From: Heterostelium multicystogenum
Taxonomy: Eukaryota > Evosea > Eumycetozoa > Acytosteliales > Acytosteliaceae
Assembly: GCA_003667245.1 (NCBI GenBank)
Contig: RCNN01000499.1
Coordinates: 1 to 64,000, forward strand
Length of the DNA stretch: 64,000 bases
Direction: 5' to 3'
Every line of letters begins with the position of its first letter. Position 1 is the first letter of the stretch. Below, one piece after another: positions 46,662-58,300 of the stretch. Position numbers and translations under genes: made by a program. A model generated the notes under the pieces. The model was not told where the DNA came from and did not search any database. It worked only from the letters and a program-made list of their open reading frames with translations.

Positions 46662-47369
46662 TATGTTGTGTTTTGTTTGTAAAATAAATGGGTGGGTTTC
46701 CAACAAGCTGATTTTATAGTGAGACTCTGGTATCATTCAATTTCGTGATCAGTCTCGTTTGGCAGTTACAAATCTTGTCAAGATTTTACAAAAATAAAAA
46801 AATCCAACCAACCAAACAACCCAAGTCGAAAAAATGACTATTTGGTCCCTTTGGTTGTTATGAAAACAATCAAAATATCTACACAATAAAATCAGAAAAC
46901 GTGTTTGAATAATTCATCACATCTTCCATATTATCTCAGAAAAAAAATAAGACCACAAATGACATTTTAGATAATATTTGATCAAAAACTTGCGTTGGTT
47001 TCTTGAATTCAAATTAGTAGTTTTTGAACAACAACGAAATTATTAATTAAAAATGAATTAAGTATCAACCCAGGGTAAATCAATACCCTGTCACCAACCT
47101 TTCAATTCTATTTTAGCGACATCGGCAATTTGAAAAGAAGTTCATCTTTAAGATGTGCTTGGGTTATTATTATATTATTTAAAAATTTAATTTATTGTAT
47201 ACATTATTCGGAGGATATAGGCTTTAATGTTCGGATAGATACTTTGACATGTCAAATTCTATTGGTTTCTGAAATTCTAGATATGGGAAAAACTATTTGA
47301 AATAGTGGATGGAAGGTATGTTATCTAAAAATATTAATACTATTATGACTATTATTACTATTATTATTA
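46662..47369. other. intergenic with a 7-bp hairpin
   Basis: AT-rich spacer holding the promoter of the Gly-Ser secreted gene and the 3' end of the RGS gene. A perfect stem CAGGGTA...TACCCTG at 47071-47090 (loop AATCAA) stands out. Confidence 0.5.
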
Positions 47370-48389
47370 TTATGAGAAACAAGAGAATGATCTTCTCTTT
47401 TTTGATGATTTTTGTTTCTTCTTTGATAGTTCGGTTGAAGAGTTTAAGGATGGAGATGAAGGCTGACTGGAGGCTGCCAGTGATTCTGATGAAGTTGAGA
47501 CGGTGATGGATTGGGAATTGTTTTCTGTACAGTGTTTTTGGATAGTTGAATAGATTGGACTTTGTTTGAAGCGGTGGAAACTATCGTTATTTATAATGTC
47601 GAATATTTCCTTGATGGCACGATCAAACAACTTCTCAGAAATCTGTTGGGTTTGGATTCTCTTGTTGATCTCGCTGAAAGTACGATAGTCAAGATTGACT
47701 TCGATTGGTGAGTTGGGTGACAAATATTTTTCAAATAGCTTTGATGCTTGCTCGAGATTCTTTGTCTCTGCAAGTGCGGCTGTCATTTCCAAATCGAGTG
47801 TACTCGACTCTCTCGAAACCTTGTTGGCACCGTCGGAAGAAGATGACTCTGCAATACTTCCAGAACGAGTGGCAACAGCCACTTCAACAGACATTGGTAG
47901 GTGCATTTGTTGATCAGAGAGAGATGAGGATGAATTGTTATCATTGTTCATGTTAATTGAGCTCTGGCTGGAGTGACGACGGCTGGAAGAAGCACCGGTG
48001 ACCTCCATTCGATCTGGCTGTTGCTGTGCCTCTGGAGTTGAATTGTTAGAGTGAGCCACGATATATGAATCTCTGAAAGCTCTTGCCTCAAAGAAAAAGT
48101 TGACATGATTGGATGAAAATTCACGCTCAGTGAATTCATAGAAAATCTTTCTGGTACACTCATTAGACAACACTGCACTGAGTGTTTTGAGGGTGTCCAA
48201 TGTGACTGTGTTGTCAATGACCAAGTTGGCAAGTATTTCATTCATCTTATTGTTGGCACGCTGAGTTGATGGGTGTTGTACCTCTTGTTGCTTCTGGTCT
48301 TTTAATTTCTTCATTTTTAACTTTTTGTCGGAAGCAACATCGTTGCTTGCATTGACTGAAGTACTTCTTTTCTTTGAACGAAGTGCCAT
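47370..48389 (-). CDS. RGS-domain protein with internal insertion
   Basis: Regulator of G-protein signalling; RGS domains speed GTP hydrolysis by G-alpha subunits. A 339-residue single exon. The basic N-terminus is residues 1-48. RGS first half is at about 60-113 (TLSAVLSNECTRKIFYEFTE, SNHVNFFFEARAFRDSY), then a Ser/Asn-rich insertion of about 90 residues (114-205), then the second half (LAETKNLEQASKLFEKYLSP, SEKLFDRAIKEIFDI, FHRFKQSPIY). The tail is Ser-rich then basic, ending KKRRSFSCFS, which could be palmitoylated for membrane targeting (not a canonical CaaX box). It lies head-to-head, 7 kb away, from the ROCO gene. Confidence 0.82.
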   Translation of the reverse strand: MALRSKKRSTSVNASNDVASDKKLKMKKLKDQKQQEVQHPSTQRANNKMNEILANLVIDNTVTLDTLKTLSAVLSNECTRKIFYEFTEREFSSNHVNFFFEARAFRDSYIVAHSNNSTPEAQQQPDRMEVTGASSSRRHSSQSSINMNNDNNSSSSLSDQQMHLPMSVEVAVATRSGSIAESSSSDGANKVSRESSTLDLEMTAALAETKNLEQASKLFEKYLSPNSPIEVNLDYRTFSEINKRIQTQQISEKLFDRAIKEIFDIINNDSFHRFKQSPIYSTIQKHCTENNSQSITVSTSSESLAASSQPSSPSLNSSTELSKKKQKSSKKRRSFSCFS

Positions 48390-51300
48390 TTCTTTATATG
48401 GATATAATAGTTATATATTTATAAAAATAATTATATATATTTAGAAAAGATAATTAATATGGATATTAATGGATTGTTTTAAATGAATGGATTGGAATTA
48501 ATTTGAATAGAATCAAAGTTTGAGTAGAATCAACTGTGTTGTTGATTGACTGATGACTGATTTACTATTAAGTAAGTGAATCTATCGTATCTGTTATTAG
48601 TTGTTTATCTGTCTGATTTATCTGTTTTAAAAATAGGTTAGTCAAAAGTTGGTTGGGAATACAATGAAAGAATTATTTTCCATTGGACGGGCACAACAAA
48701 AATAGGAAAGTTTAATTTTAGGATTTGGAAGTTGGTAATGTTTGAGAAAAATGTACAAAAGATTTATAACAACATAATTTAAACAAATGATGAAAGATAG
48801 ATAAGATTAGATTGAGTTGGAAGTTGTTAGTTAGTTGATTAACAGATGGATATATTTAAATATTTTGTTATTGATGCAGGAGTTTGTTTTGTTATATTTT
48901 TAGTTGGAATTAAAGAATTCAAATTCTTTGTTACACTGATGTTGGTGCATCCAGTTTCAAAACTCCACAGATAAACAAACTGCAATTTATATTTATAATT
49001 ATCTTCTTTTATTATTATTATTTATTATTATTATGTGTTTGTCTTTTTGTTTTGTATATGTTTGCTTATGTATGGGGTGTGATCCAAATGTATATCTCTA
49101 TTATGAGTAAACTATGGTATACTCATCAATACCACAAACAATAGCAACAGCATGCGTAATTAATCGCGAGTGTGTTTGTGTGAGTGAGAGAGTGTGTGTG
49201 ACTGAGTAAGTTAGATAGTGTAAATCTAAGTGAATGGAGGTGTTGGTTGTCTTTTCTTATAGTTTTGTAGGTATTTTGAATTGTGAATTGGAACGGGTGT
49301 GAGTTGAGTGTTTGTATAGTATTTAGAAGTAGAGAGTGGGTTTTTAATGTTGTAGAGGTATGATATAATAATTGTTATATGCATGGATTGTCATTCAATG
49401 GATGATGGATAGATGTACAACAATTACACCATATAAATATTTTATTATATGGTGATGAGGAGTTGGTGTGTTGTGAATGTGCTGATGGTGGGGTGATGAT
49501 GCATCAGATGAGTGTTGGTTAGAAATAAAAATCTATGATTCTGTATGGTAGATAATTACCACATTGACGTAGATGTAATAGTACAGTGCAAATGTGGGTG
49601 AGGGTGAGGGAGTATGATGTGGTGATGTTTGAGCCATAATCTTGTAAATCAGTAGCATGTACATATGCTGTTACCATAATAAGTGGTGATGTTATAGACT
49701 ATATTTATTACATTATCAACTGGATTGTGATTATTAATGGTTGAACTGTAATGGATTGATTTTATGATGATTCTGATGATGATGGTAATATTATTAATAG
49801 TGATGAATAAATTATATGATGTGCTTTTTGATTCGGAACACTCAATCTAACACCTATTAATATTATATTTCTACCCAATAGCTGTAACAATCGAATTTTG
49901 ATGTTGATGATACTAAACATAACATACATTATAAAATACAAATGAAAATGGGAGTCGCCTTTGATTGGATTGTACTATTAATAAAATACTTAATATTACT
50001 ACTCTGATGTTGTGATGATGATTGATTGCAAATAATTATTACTACTTTTGTTTTTGTCTATATATGATGATGATCATCAAATCAATTTCATATTGATATT
50101 ATTATTATTATTATTAATAATAAAAAATGGTATTCACAAATAAATTTGGTGAATGCTATTCTGATGATTAGTTACCAACAACACTAGAATTACTAATTCA
50201 TGTATGATATAAGTATTAATTGGATTTGATTGAATTGATGGTTTGATTATTATAAATATTATTTAATTCGATATTGGTTGGTTGGATGCTGTGTAATTCG
50301 ATAAATACACGGTAATTTAATTTTGATCAAATAATGATAAACTCACTATTTGTGATTGATTTCCAAATGAGGCAGTTGACTGATAGGGTGGAGGAAGTAG
50401 AGTAGCGGTGTAAAATAGCACTGATAAGGTTGCACACAATCAACAAATACACACTTATTGCTATTTCAAATGAAATAATAAGAATGAAGGAGAATAGTTA
50501 TTTAAATATCCATTGAATCTAATAGATTTGAAAGTATGTACTTTGAAAGTGGAGAAGATTCGAATCGATTGATTGTTAGTTTTCTTAGGATGTACATATA
50601 TTTACATTTGTACCATTCATTAACCAATATAGTAGCACTATTTTTAGAGGATCCAAAATGATATTGATTAATTAAAATGGAGAGTATCCAAAAGGTGATT
50701 TCAATATTCTTGGCATTGTGGTTAAAGTTAAAACTTGTTGATATATGGGGTCATTATTTAAATGATAACTTTTAAAACCCAAACATAGATGTAATCAATC
50801 TCAACTTACTCCACATGAAATGGTGGTATTGATACATCAGTTTTAACGAATTAGCTTTATTAGGCAAGATGAAAAATGTGATTCAGTGTTTTGATTGTTT
50901 GTTATCTCTTGGTGGAGTTTTTGATTCCGATAAATTATTAATAAATTTTTGTTGATTGAGAGAATATTATAGTTGTTGGGATTTGTATTGGCTGCCAGCA
51001 TAGCATCGCAGTCATATTAAAGATTATCTTATACTAACTAAGATGGAGTGGAGTTGGAGTTGTGGTGGTTGGTAGTGATGATGGAGATATTATTTCATAC
51101 ATACATGGAATTTCTTTTTAAAAACATTGATTCCAGAATGGAAAAGTTGGTACTGTAGATTTTGAAACAAACAACAATGGTTGATGTAAGTATTGATGAA
51201 TAGTGTTGTTTGAAAAATGATCAGTGATATTATAATATATTAAATATTATTTTAAAGATATTAGTTTAAAGTAAAGATAAACTGTTACTATTCTTTGAGA

Positions 51301-54300
51301 TTAGTTTTGAATGTGTGTATGAATTAATGAATGAATCAGATAAATGAATTAACACTGAGATAAATAGATCTATAGAATGAAGATTTATATTTAAAAATAT
51401 ATACAAATTAATTCAGTTACCTTACCTTTATAGTATATTAAATGGAAATTGAATGGAAACTTGATATATATAAACAAATTTAAAATATTACTATAATTGA
51501 CAAAGTTAACCTTTCAATATTAATCTTGATTTATATCTCTATCTCCCCTTTAATTGCAAAATATGATATTAAATAATAAATGTATTTGGTTAGTTAAATT
51601 TTGTTTATATATTATTTATACAAATAGAGAGACTTGGAATAAAAGTCAAATATGAATTTGTAAATACAAATAAATCAACAAGTTATTTTGATAAATATTA
51701 ATGAACAAATAATTAAAACATAGAATTACCAAACTAAGCCAAAACCATAATATTCTTACTCTAGTTGATTGATTGATTCTACACTTACCTTGTTAACTAT
51801 TTCTGATTGTTATAATCAATTGCTTGATTGATTTGATGGCAATAGTAATAGTAGCAATCAACTCAAAACCAACCATTTATTATTATTGTAAACAAAAAAA
51901 GTAATAAAAGAAAGTAAAGAAATGAATAATTGCTGAGAATGTGTTGACTCTATAAATTTGAATCCATCTCCACAACGAATATCAAAGAGTGTAGCAGTAT
52001 TATTAATATGTATTGTGAGGGGTAAAGAAATTTATGTATTTAAAATAATTATATCTTTAAAAAAAGATATCTCACACCTGATTTCACTACCATCTCCTGC
52101 TTCGATGTGTTTAACAAGTGGTAGTGGTGGTGGTGATGGTATTGGTAGCCTTATATCGACTGAATAGGCAATATTAAATATTCTTCATTACAATTTGTAA
52201 TATTAGAGGTTGTGGCAATGGGTTACGACTGTCACATTCCATCCAACTCATTACTCAAGATTAAATATTCTAATATATATATTTAGCAGTCACACTCATC
52301 CGTTTTAAATTATTATTATTTTCTCTCTTTCAATTTGATCAGAATCTTTTGATATGCTGTGTTTACAAGTAGTGGTCTTGATTGAATATGGTCTTACATA
52401 TTTTATTGATAGGATGAACTAACTTTATATGTGTGTGATAATTTTTGTTTTTGTAAAGTTATGATTTACTTGTGATTGAATCCTTTGCCATTCAAGTGAG
52501 ATTTGTGATTTGTGGTTAGTGGTAGTTAAGTTATTTTTTGATTAATTGTTTTAAAATAATTAAAAGTAGAAACGGAATTTATAACTATTTATAGAAGATG
52601 TTTCAGATCTAAAACAAATATTTAAATTATTAAATTTGTATTTGTAACTGGAGTTGGTTGGTTTTGATTTATTATTTTAAAAATGGCGGTATGGCAGTAG
52701 TCATCGATGCTATCGCTCTTTGAGTAGTTTGGGGTTGTTGCCATTGATTGTTGTAGAAAATGAAAAGTGTATTTTCCATTCCCATCACACAAATTTGATA
52801 GCAATAGGAGGTAGAAGGTTTAAAATAGTTACCTATCTGGCATATACAGAATAGGTTTGAGATATCATAGGAATCTATAGATACATATAAATATACTTAC
52901 TTTATCGATTTAGAAAACTATTTAACTGATTTTCTTGAATCAAGTATTCTCAGCTAATATTTATGTGTTTTATAATATATATTTATAATTGTAGACTTTT
53001 TTATAGAATGATATGTTTTTATAAATTTTGTTCCTCGTAGGACCAACTTTATTTTTTTGTTGTTTTTCAATTTGTGGAGAGATTGATGATGACCGATATG
53101 AAACAACTGCCTCGAGAATTCTAAAAGTTCCTGGTTTGTTTTTGTTTCTAAAATATTGGGAGCAATCACCCAAATCATTTCCAAAATGACAATGGGTGAT
53201 TAATTCTTGATTTGTTGATTGTTAGGAACTAAATGCCCCTGCAGGTTATATAAAAACCAATTTAAATTTTAATGTTTTTTGGTGTGTTGTTTTTTCTTTG
53301 GTTCAAAAAAGCTCAGAACCAGTTAGAAATTCCGAACAACTAGATAATCAAATCAAAAAAATCCAAAATAATTTTCGTTTAAATTGTTGGGTAGGAAGCC
53401 CTTAATCGAATATTTCGTACCACTTTTTCCTAAAAAGTCAATTTTGCAAATATCAATATAATGATCATAACAAAAAGCTCAAAGTCACACATCCAATTAC
53501 ATTTTGGAGAGAAATACATTTAAATATCCTATTATTCATGTTATTTTTCTTATTCAAAAATAAACTTTGCATTTTTGTTTTTGATGATATCTATTGCACC
53601 ACACCACAACTAGGATTACATTGTGAACCGTAAGACCTTTGAAAGTTATGAGGTGTGACACATCATCAGTCAGTGATTAGGAAAAGATCTGATTGATCAG
53701 TAAGATCTTGATGATAATTATATTTTATAATAATAATGAAACTTCGCAAATCAATATTGACAGTTTGTAGGTTGAGATCATTGGGCTTGGAGCTTCAATT
53801 TTATAGATTGCTTTTCATAGTAAAACAAGGATAATTACCAATAAGATGTTCCCTTTATTTGCATCTTTATCCCAACGCATCAATGGGTTGCAAAGAGAGA
53901 TACTTTTAAACATTAAGTTTAGAAACTGATTCATCATTCTGATTGTACCCTCATTACATCCACCCAACAACAAACCAATCATTCAAACATTCATTCTATC
54001 GGTCATTGCTCAACAGTACAAAATGAAGTTAAGAAATGATCAACTCAACAAATGACACATAGAAATTAACATTATAAAAGAGTAAACAATGTCACAATTC
54101 AAACTGTCTGTGTAGAAAAACAACATTGGTAAATAATTAGTATTTCTTAATAAACCTGTTAATTAATGTTACTGATCTTGATTGGAAGTCTAATAATGAC
54201 TGACCAGCTATTAAGATATGAAAGTAATTACATTCACTAAAAAACAAAGAGTTGTGGTGGAAGGAACTTCAATTGAAATGAACAAAAATGTTCTTTGAAA

Positions 54301-54492
54301 AAACCAAAGTCTAGATTTTATAAATGAATGAACATCACTCACTAAAAATGAATAAAATCAAATTTTATTTGAATGAATGGAGGTATTACCCACATCCACT
54401 GTAAAAACAGCAATGAAATTTCAACATCCAATCAATGAATAACAGTCACTTTATTGTGAAAATGATATCATCAATTAAAATAATATCTCTGA

Positions 54493-54523
<31 letters not shown>

Positions 54524-55349
54524 ATAATAATATTATTATTAAATAATAGAATAAAGATATATAGTATGTTTTATCTGTTTTTAAAATTTGAGATATTTGA
54601 TCGTTTAATTTGGTTTGAAAGATTATTTAAGGATTGTTTTGTAAACATTAAAATAACATCAATAGCACAACCACATTACCATCATTGCAACTTGAGTTGG
54701 ATTTGTCTGTGTGAAAAAAACAAAAAATAAAAATAAAAACAACAACAAAAATGAATTCAAGTGTGTTGTTTTTCAACAACAAACGTTTAATTTGTTCTTG
54801 ATTCACACATTCATAGTTGTATTTGATTTGTAAAAGGTTTACATAATTTATAATAGTTTATTAGCACAACAGAACAGAACCGTACAAAATAGTATTTAGT
54901 AAATTTGGACTTTTACAAAAAGACAACACACATAAACATACAGAATCAATTCAACTTTAAAATATAATTAACAGAAAAGAATAACAACAATAATATAATA
55001 TAATATATATAGAAGCAAATATAGATATAGATTTTTTCTAAAGTTTGATAGATATCTTTTAGCAAACTAGAGTCCTATAACACCACCACACTACCACCAC
55101 CACTACCAAAACAATATAACAATAACTTCTTGAAAAACAACAACAAACTGAAACGCAACAACGACAACTATACAAACCAATCCAATAGCTAATAACCAAT
55201 AATAATAGCACCACTTACTGTAAAAGGAGGAATTTATAATTGGAATTTTTAATATTTGTATACGACCGACCACTTGTTTAGTTTTTGTTTGTTTGCTTTG
55301 CTTTGGTTTGTTTTGTTTTGTTTTAGTTTTTATTTGAAAGAGAAGTGGA
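48390..55349. other. 7 kb gene-poor region between RGS and ROCO
   Basis: No credible gene found. It is AT-rich with G/T-rich patches at 49165-49215, 49430-49530 and 49585-49625; TTA/ATT triplets at 49010-49033 and 50098-50120; an inverted AAT/ATT array at 54489-54546; a hairpin-like AAGATCT...AGATCTT at 53685-53709; and T-runs. Small ORFs at 51958, 52622, 52954 and 55103 are low-complexity or lack features. As the shared upstream of two divergent signalling genes it is a candidate for extended regulation. Confidence 0.5.
54489..54546. repeat. AAT/ATT inverted triplet array
   Basis: Runs of AAT switch to ATT and back, giving long self-complementary stretches that can fold into hairpins or cruciforms. 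A frequent kind of simple repeat in dictyostelid spacers. Confidence 0.75.
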
Positions 55350-58300
55350 ATGACCACAACAGTTCCAGACAGATTGAATCTTGGCATTGAATTTCATCAA
55401 ACCGATGGACACGTTTTGAAAAAGGTGGTCAGAGTAGAGTCGTCCACCAAGATCGGCGAGGTGACACGATTGCTTCTCGACAAGTTTGGCAAATCCAGTG
55501 GCGACTCTGACGCACTGCTCTATCAGCTTTCGATATCACAGAAGATACACAAACCAGCCAGTGCAGGTACTCTCTGATCTCAACAAAATCACTGGCTGCA
55601 TATAATATAAAGAATAACGTAATATCACAAACACCTTTGTCTCGTCGCCACTTGGCATCACTGTCCAAAGATTTGGCGCGCGACGTCATTCAATGCAGAT
55701 CGAACAGCCCTATTGATACTATTTATCATATTACTCTAGGAGGATTTAATTTTACGAAGAAAACCAAAGAAGAATCCAGCAAGTGCGAAGCTGTCACAGA
55801 AGAAGAAGCCAGATGGCATCTTTAAGACTCTCTTCTCCATGTCCACACTCGAGATGAAGCTTTCCGAGGAGAAGGGCCTTCGTCAATATCACCGATGTTG
55901 AAGGCCAGGTAGACGTCCCAATATTGTTCTTTAATGTAGTTGCATACTTGGAGACCTACTTTGCCAAAGGTATTGTTATTGCCAACAGAGGTAGCTTATG
56001 ACGATTGATTGCTAATGTAAATGGACCATGTGATTAGAAGGAGCAGCTGCAGAGATATCTAGCTCATTTTCAATGTTATGGTTTAGAATACACACAGGAA
56101 TGTATTGAGTTGTTGCGGTGTTTCAGACAGAATGAACATTACGATGTGTCAGCGATGACAGCAACTACTCCTGGCCGCGCAGGTACCAACGTGAGAATAC
56201 TTTGCAATTTTATATTGTATTTGCTACAGAATATCTTTACTGAGACCTCGTTGACCTACACTTTGTATACAACGTTCCTCAAGTCGGCGACACTCGAGTC
56301 AAAGTCGAACGTCTTTTACGAAATTCCCACAAAGAATCGTATCATCTTCAAGCAGATCATTGCTGTTTCTCTGTCGTCTGACAACACGTCATCCAGCATT
56401 GCTCGACACACTGGCAACCATTATTGCACCCTTCATCTTGGGCCGTATCGATTCACCTAAACACGCGATCATCGTCGCTCTCCACAACACCACCAACACC
56501 CGCAGAATTAGTATTCGTCGTCAACAAAGATCTATCTCCCGAAGAGATGACCTATGCAAGAAAGTGGCTGCCGATCTAATTCAAAAACATTGCTCTTTAT
56601 TTATTAGTAAGTACACTCTGTCGCGATCCGCGCTTCAATCTTCACTTTTATTAATCCACGAATGCCCTGTCTAGTTTTCACCATATAAAGGTATTACACA
56701 GTTGGAGGAAGAACGTGTTTTATTCATCTTGTAATGTATTTTGTATAGATAAATGTAATTTTCCACCTAGTATAGCATGTCTAGGTGAGATATGGGTCAC
56801 AAAACTATCGTATTGTCTTTGTAAATTCACCGAATCACTCTGGAAATGCACCTTCCTCGTCATCGTCTTCCTCGCTACACTCAAACTCTGCAACTTCACA
56901 TGGTACTCTTCAACCCTCATATTCATCTTCCAGTTTGCGTGATGCAGGTTCACTTCTATCTCAGAGACCAACTCCAGTTCAACAGCAGCAAGATTCAAAT
57001 AACAACAATCAAGCAACACCAATCGCAGCGTCGACTTCGACATCAACAACTTCAATTTTAGGAGCAGCAACTGGAAATATCCAGAATTCATCATCGATAT
57101 CATTTAAGCTCGGTGCTTAACCAACGATTAGCTGCACACGACAACACCGAAATACCACTACAGATGATCTATCGATGGAAGTTGATCAAGACAGGAGCAA
57201 TGTTCGAGTCATTCAAGATCTACTGCAAGGATTTCCGTTGCAAGATAGTTGGATTCCTCGCAAATTCACCACATATCGCACAGTTTCGTTCAGTGCTCGA
57301 GTCGGTTCGTGCACCTACTATCGATTCGCTGTTTGCATTCAGCTCACAAGAAATTCAATTGAAACATCAGAAAACTACTCTTCGAAATTGATACCCGCAG
57401 AGTATGATCGTCAGGGTATCTCTTGGGACGACTGGCGTGTCACTACAACAAACTCACACATGAAGCTCAATATGATAAGTTATCCGCCAGCATCTGTCAT
57501 CCCCAAATCGGTGGATGACGAAATTGTTATTGCCTCATCTATATTTAGATCACTTCGTTTCCCTGTCCTTGTTTGGCAGCATCCCACCAATCGTGCGAGC
57601 ATCACACGTGCAGCTTCACCATCGAGCGATCCAACCAGCAGTATATCACCACCTCCATCAGCGCCTCTCTCTCCACGTATGGGTAGCGCCAATGGAATTG
57701 TCAACACCAATCTAATAGCAACAGTCATCCCATTTCACCTCCGCATAGTGCATCCTCAAATCTACTCTCAAATCCAAATCCATGCAATGAAGATATAGAC
57801 TTTATTAGAGCGATTATCGATATAGGAAAGAGCAGTTTATTAACAGTATATGATATTGGAACAGTAGCAAGTCATTCTTCAACCATGATTGGATGTAAAT
57901 TCGAATTTCTTAATCTACCTCCCATTACCAGTGTAAAAGAGTCTTTTTCTAGACTGTTACAACTTCACAATGGACATCCAGATAAAAAGTGGCCCGACGT
58001 AATCAAATTCCACTGGCTCAATCCTCTAAAACAAATTCTATCAGCTTCCATTTTGATAGCAACTTCAGTTGACCAAGGTCAGTCAATCTTGATTCAGGGT
58101 GCCATCAACGAAGATGCAGACACACAGCTTTCCTCAATTTCACAGCTATTACTAGATGGATACTATCGTACAATCGAAGGATTTAAAGTCCTTATTGAAA
58201 AAGAGTGGCTCGTATACAGCAATCCTTTGGCCCGAAGATGTGGACATGATTTAGTCAAAGTTAGATCACCTAACCAGCAAGAAGTGGGACTCGATCAATA

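Noticed and set aside
53685..53709. AAGATCT...AGATCTT near-palindrome
   Set aside because: Short, AT-biased and bulged; such hairpins arise by chance in this composition.
55103..55387. Minus-strand ORF over the ROCO start
   Set aside because: Overlaps the ROCO start codon and promoter antisense; Lys/Gln and Val runs only.
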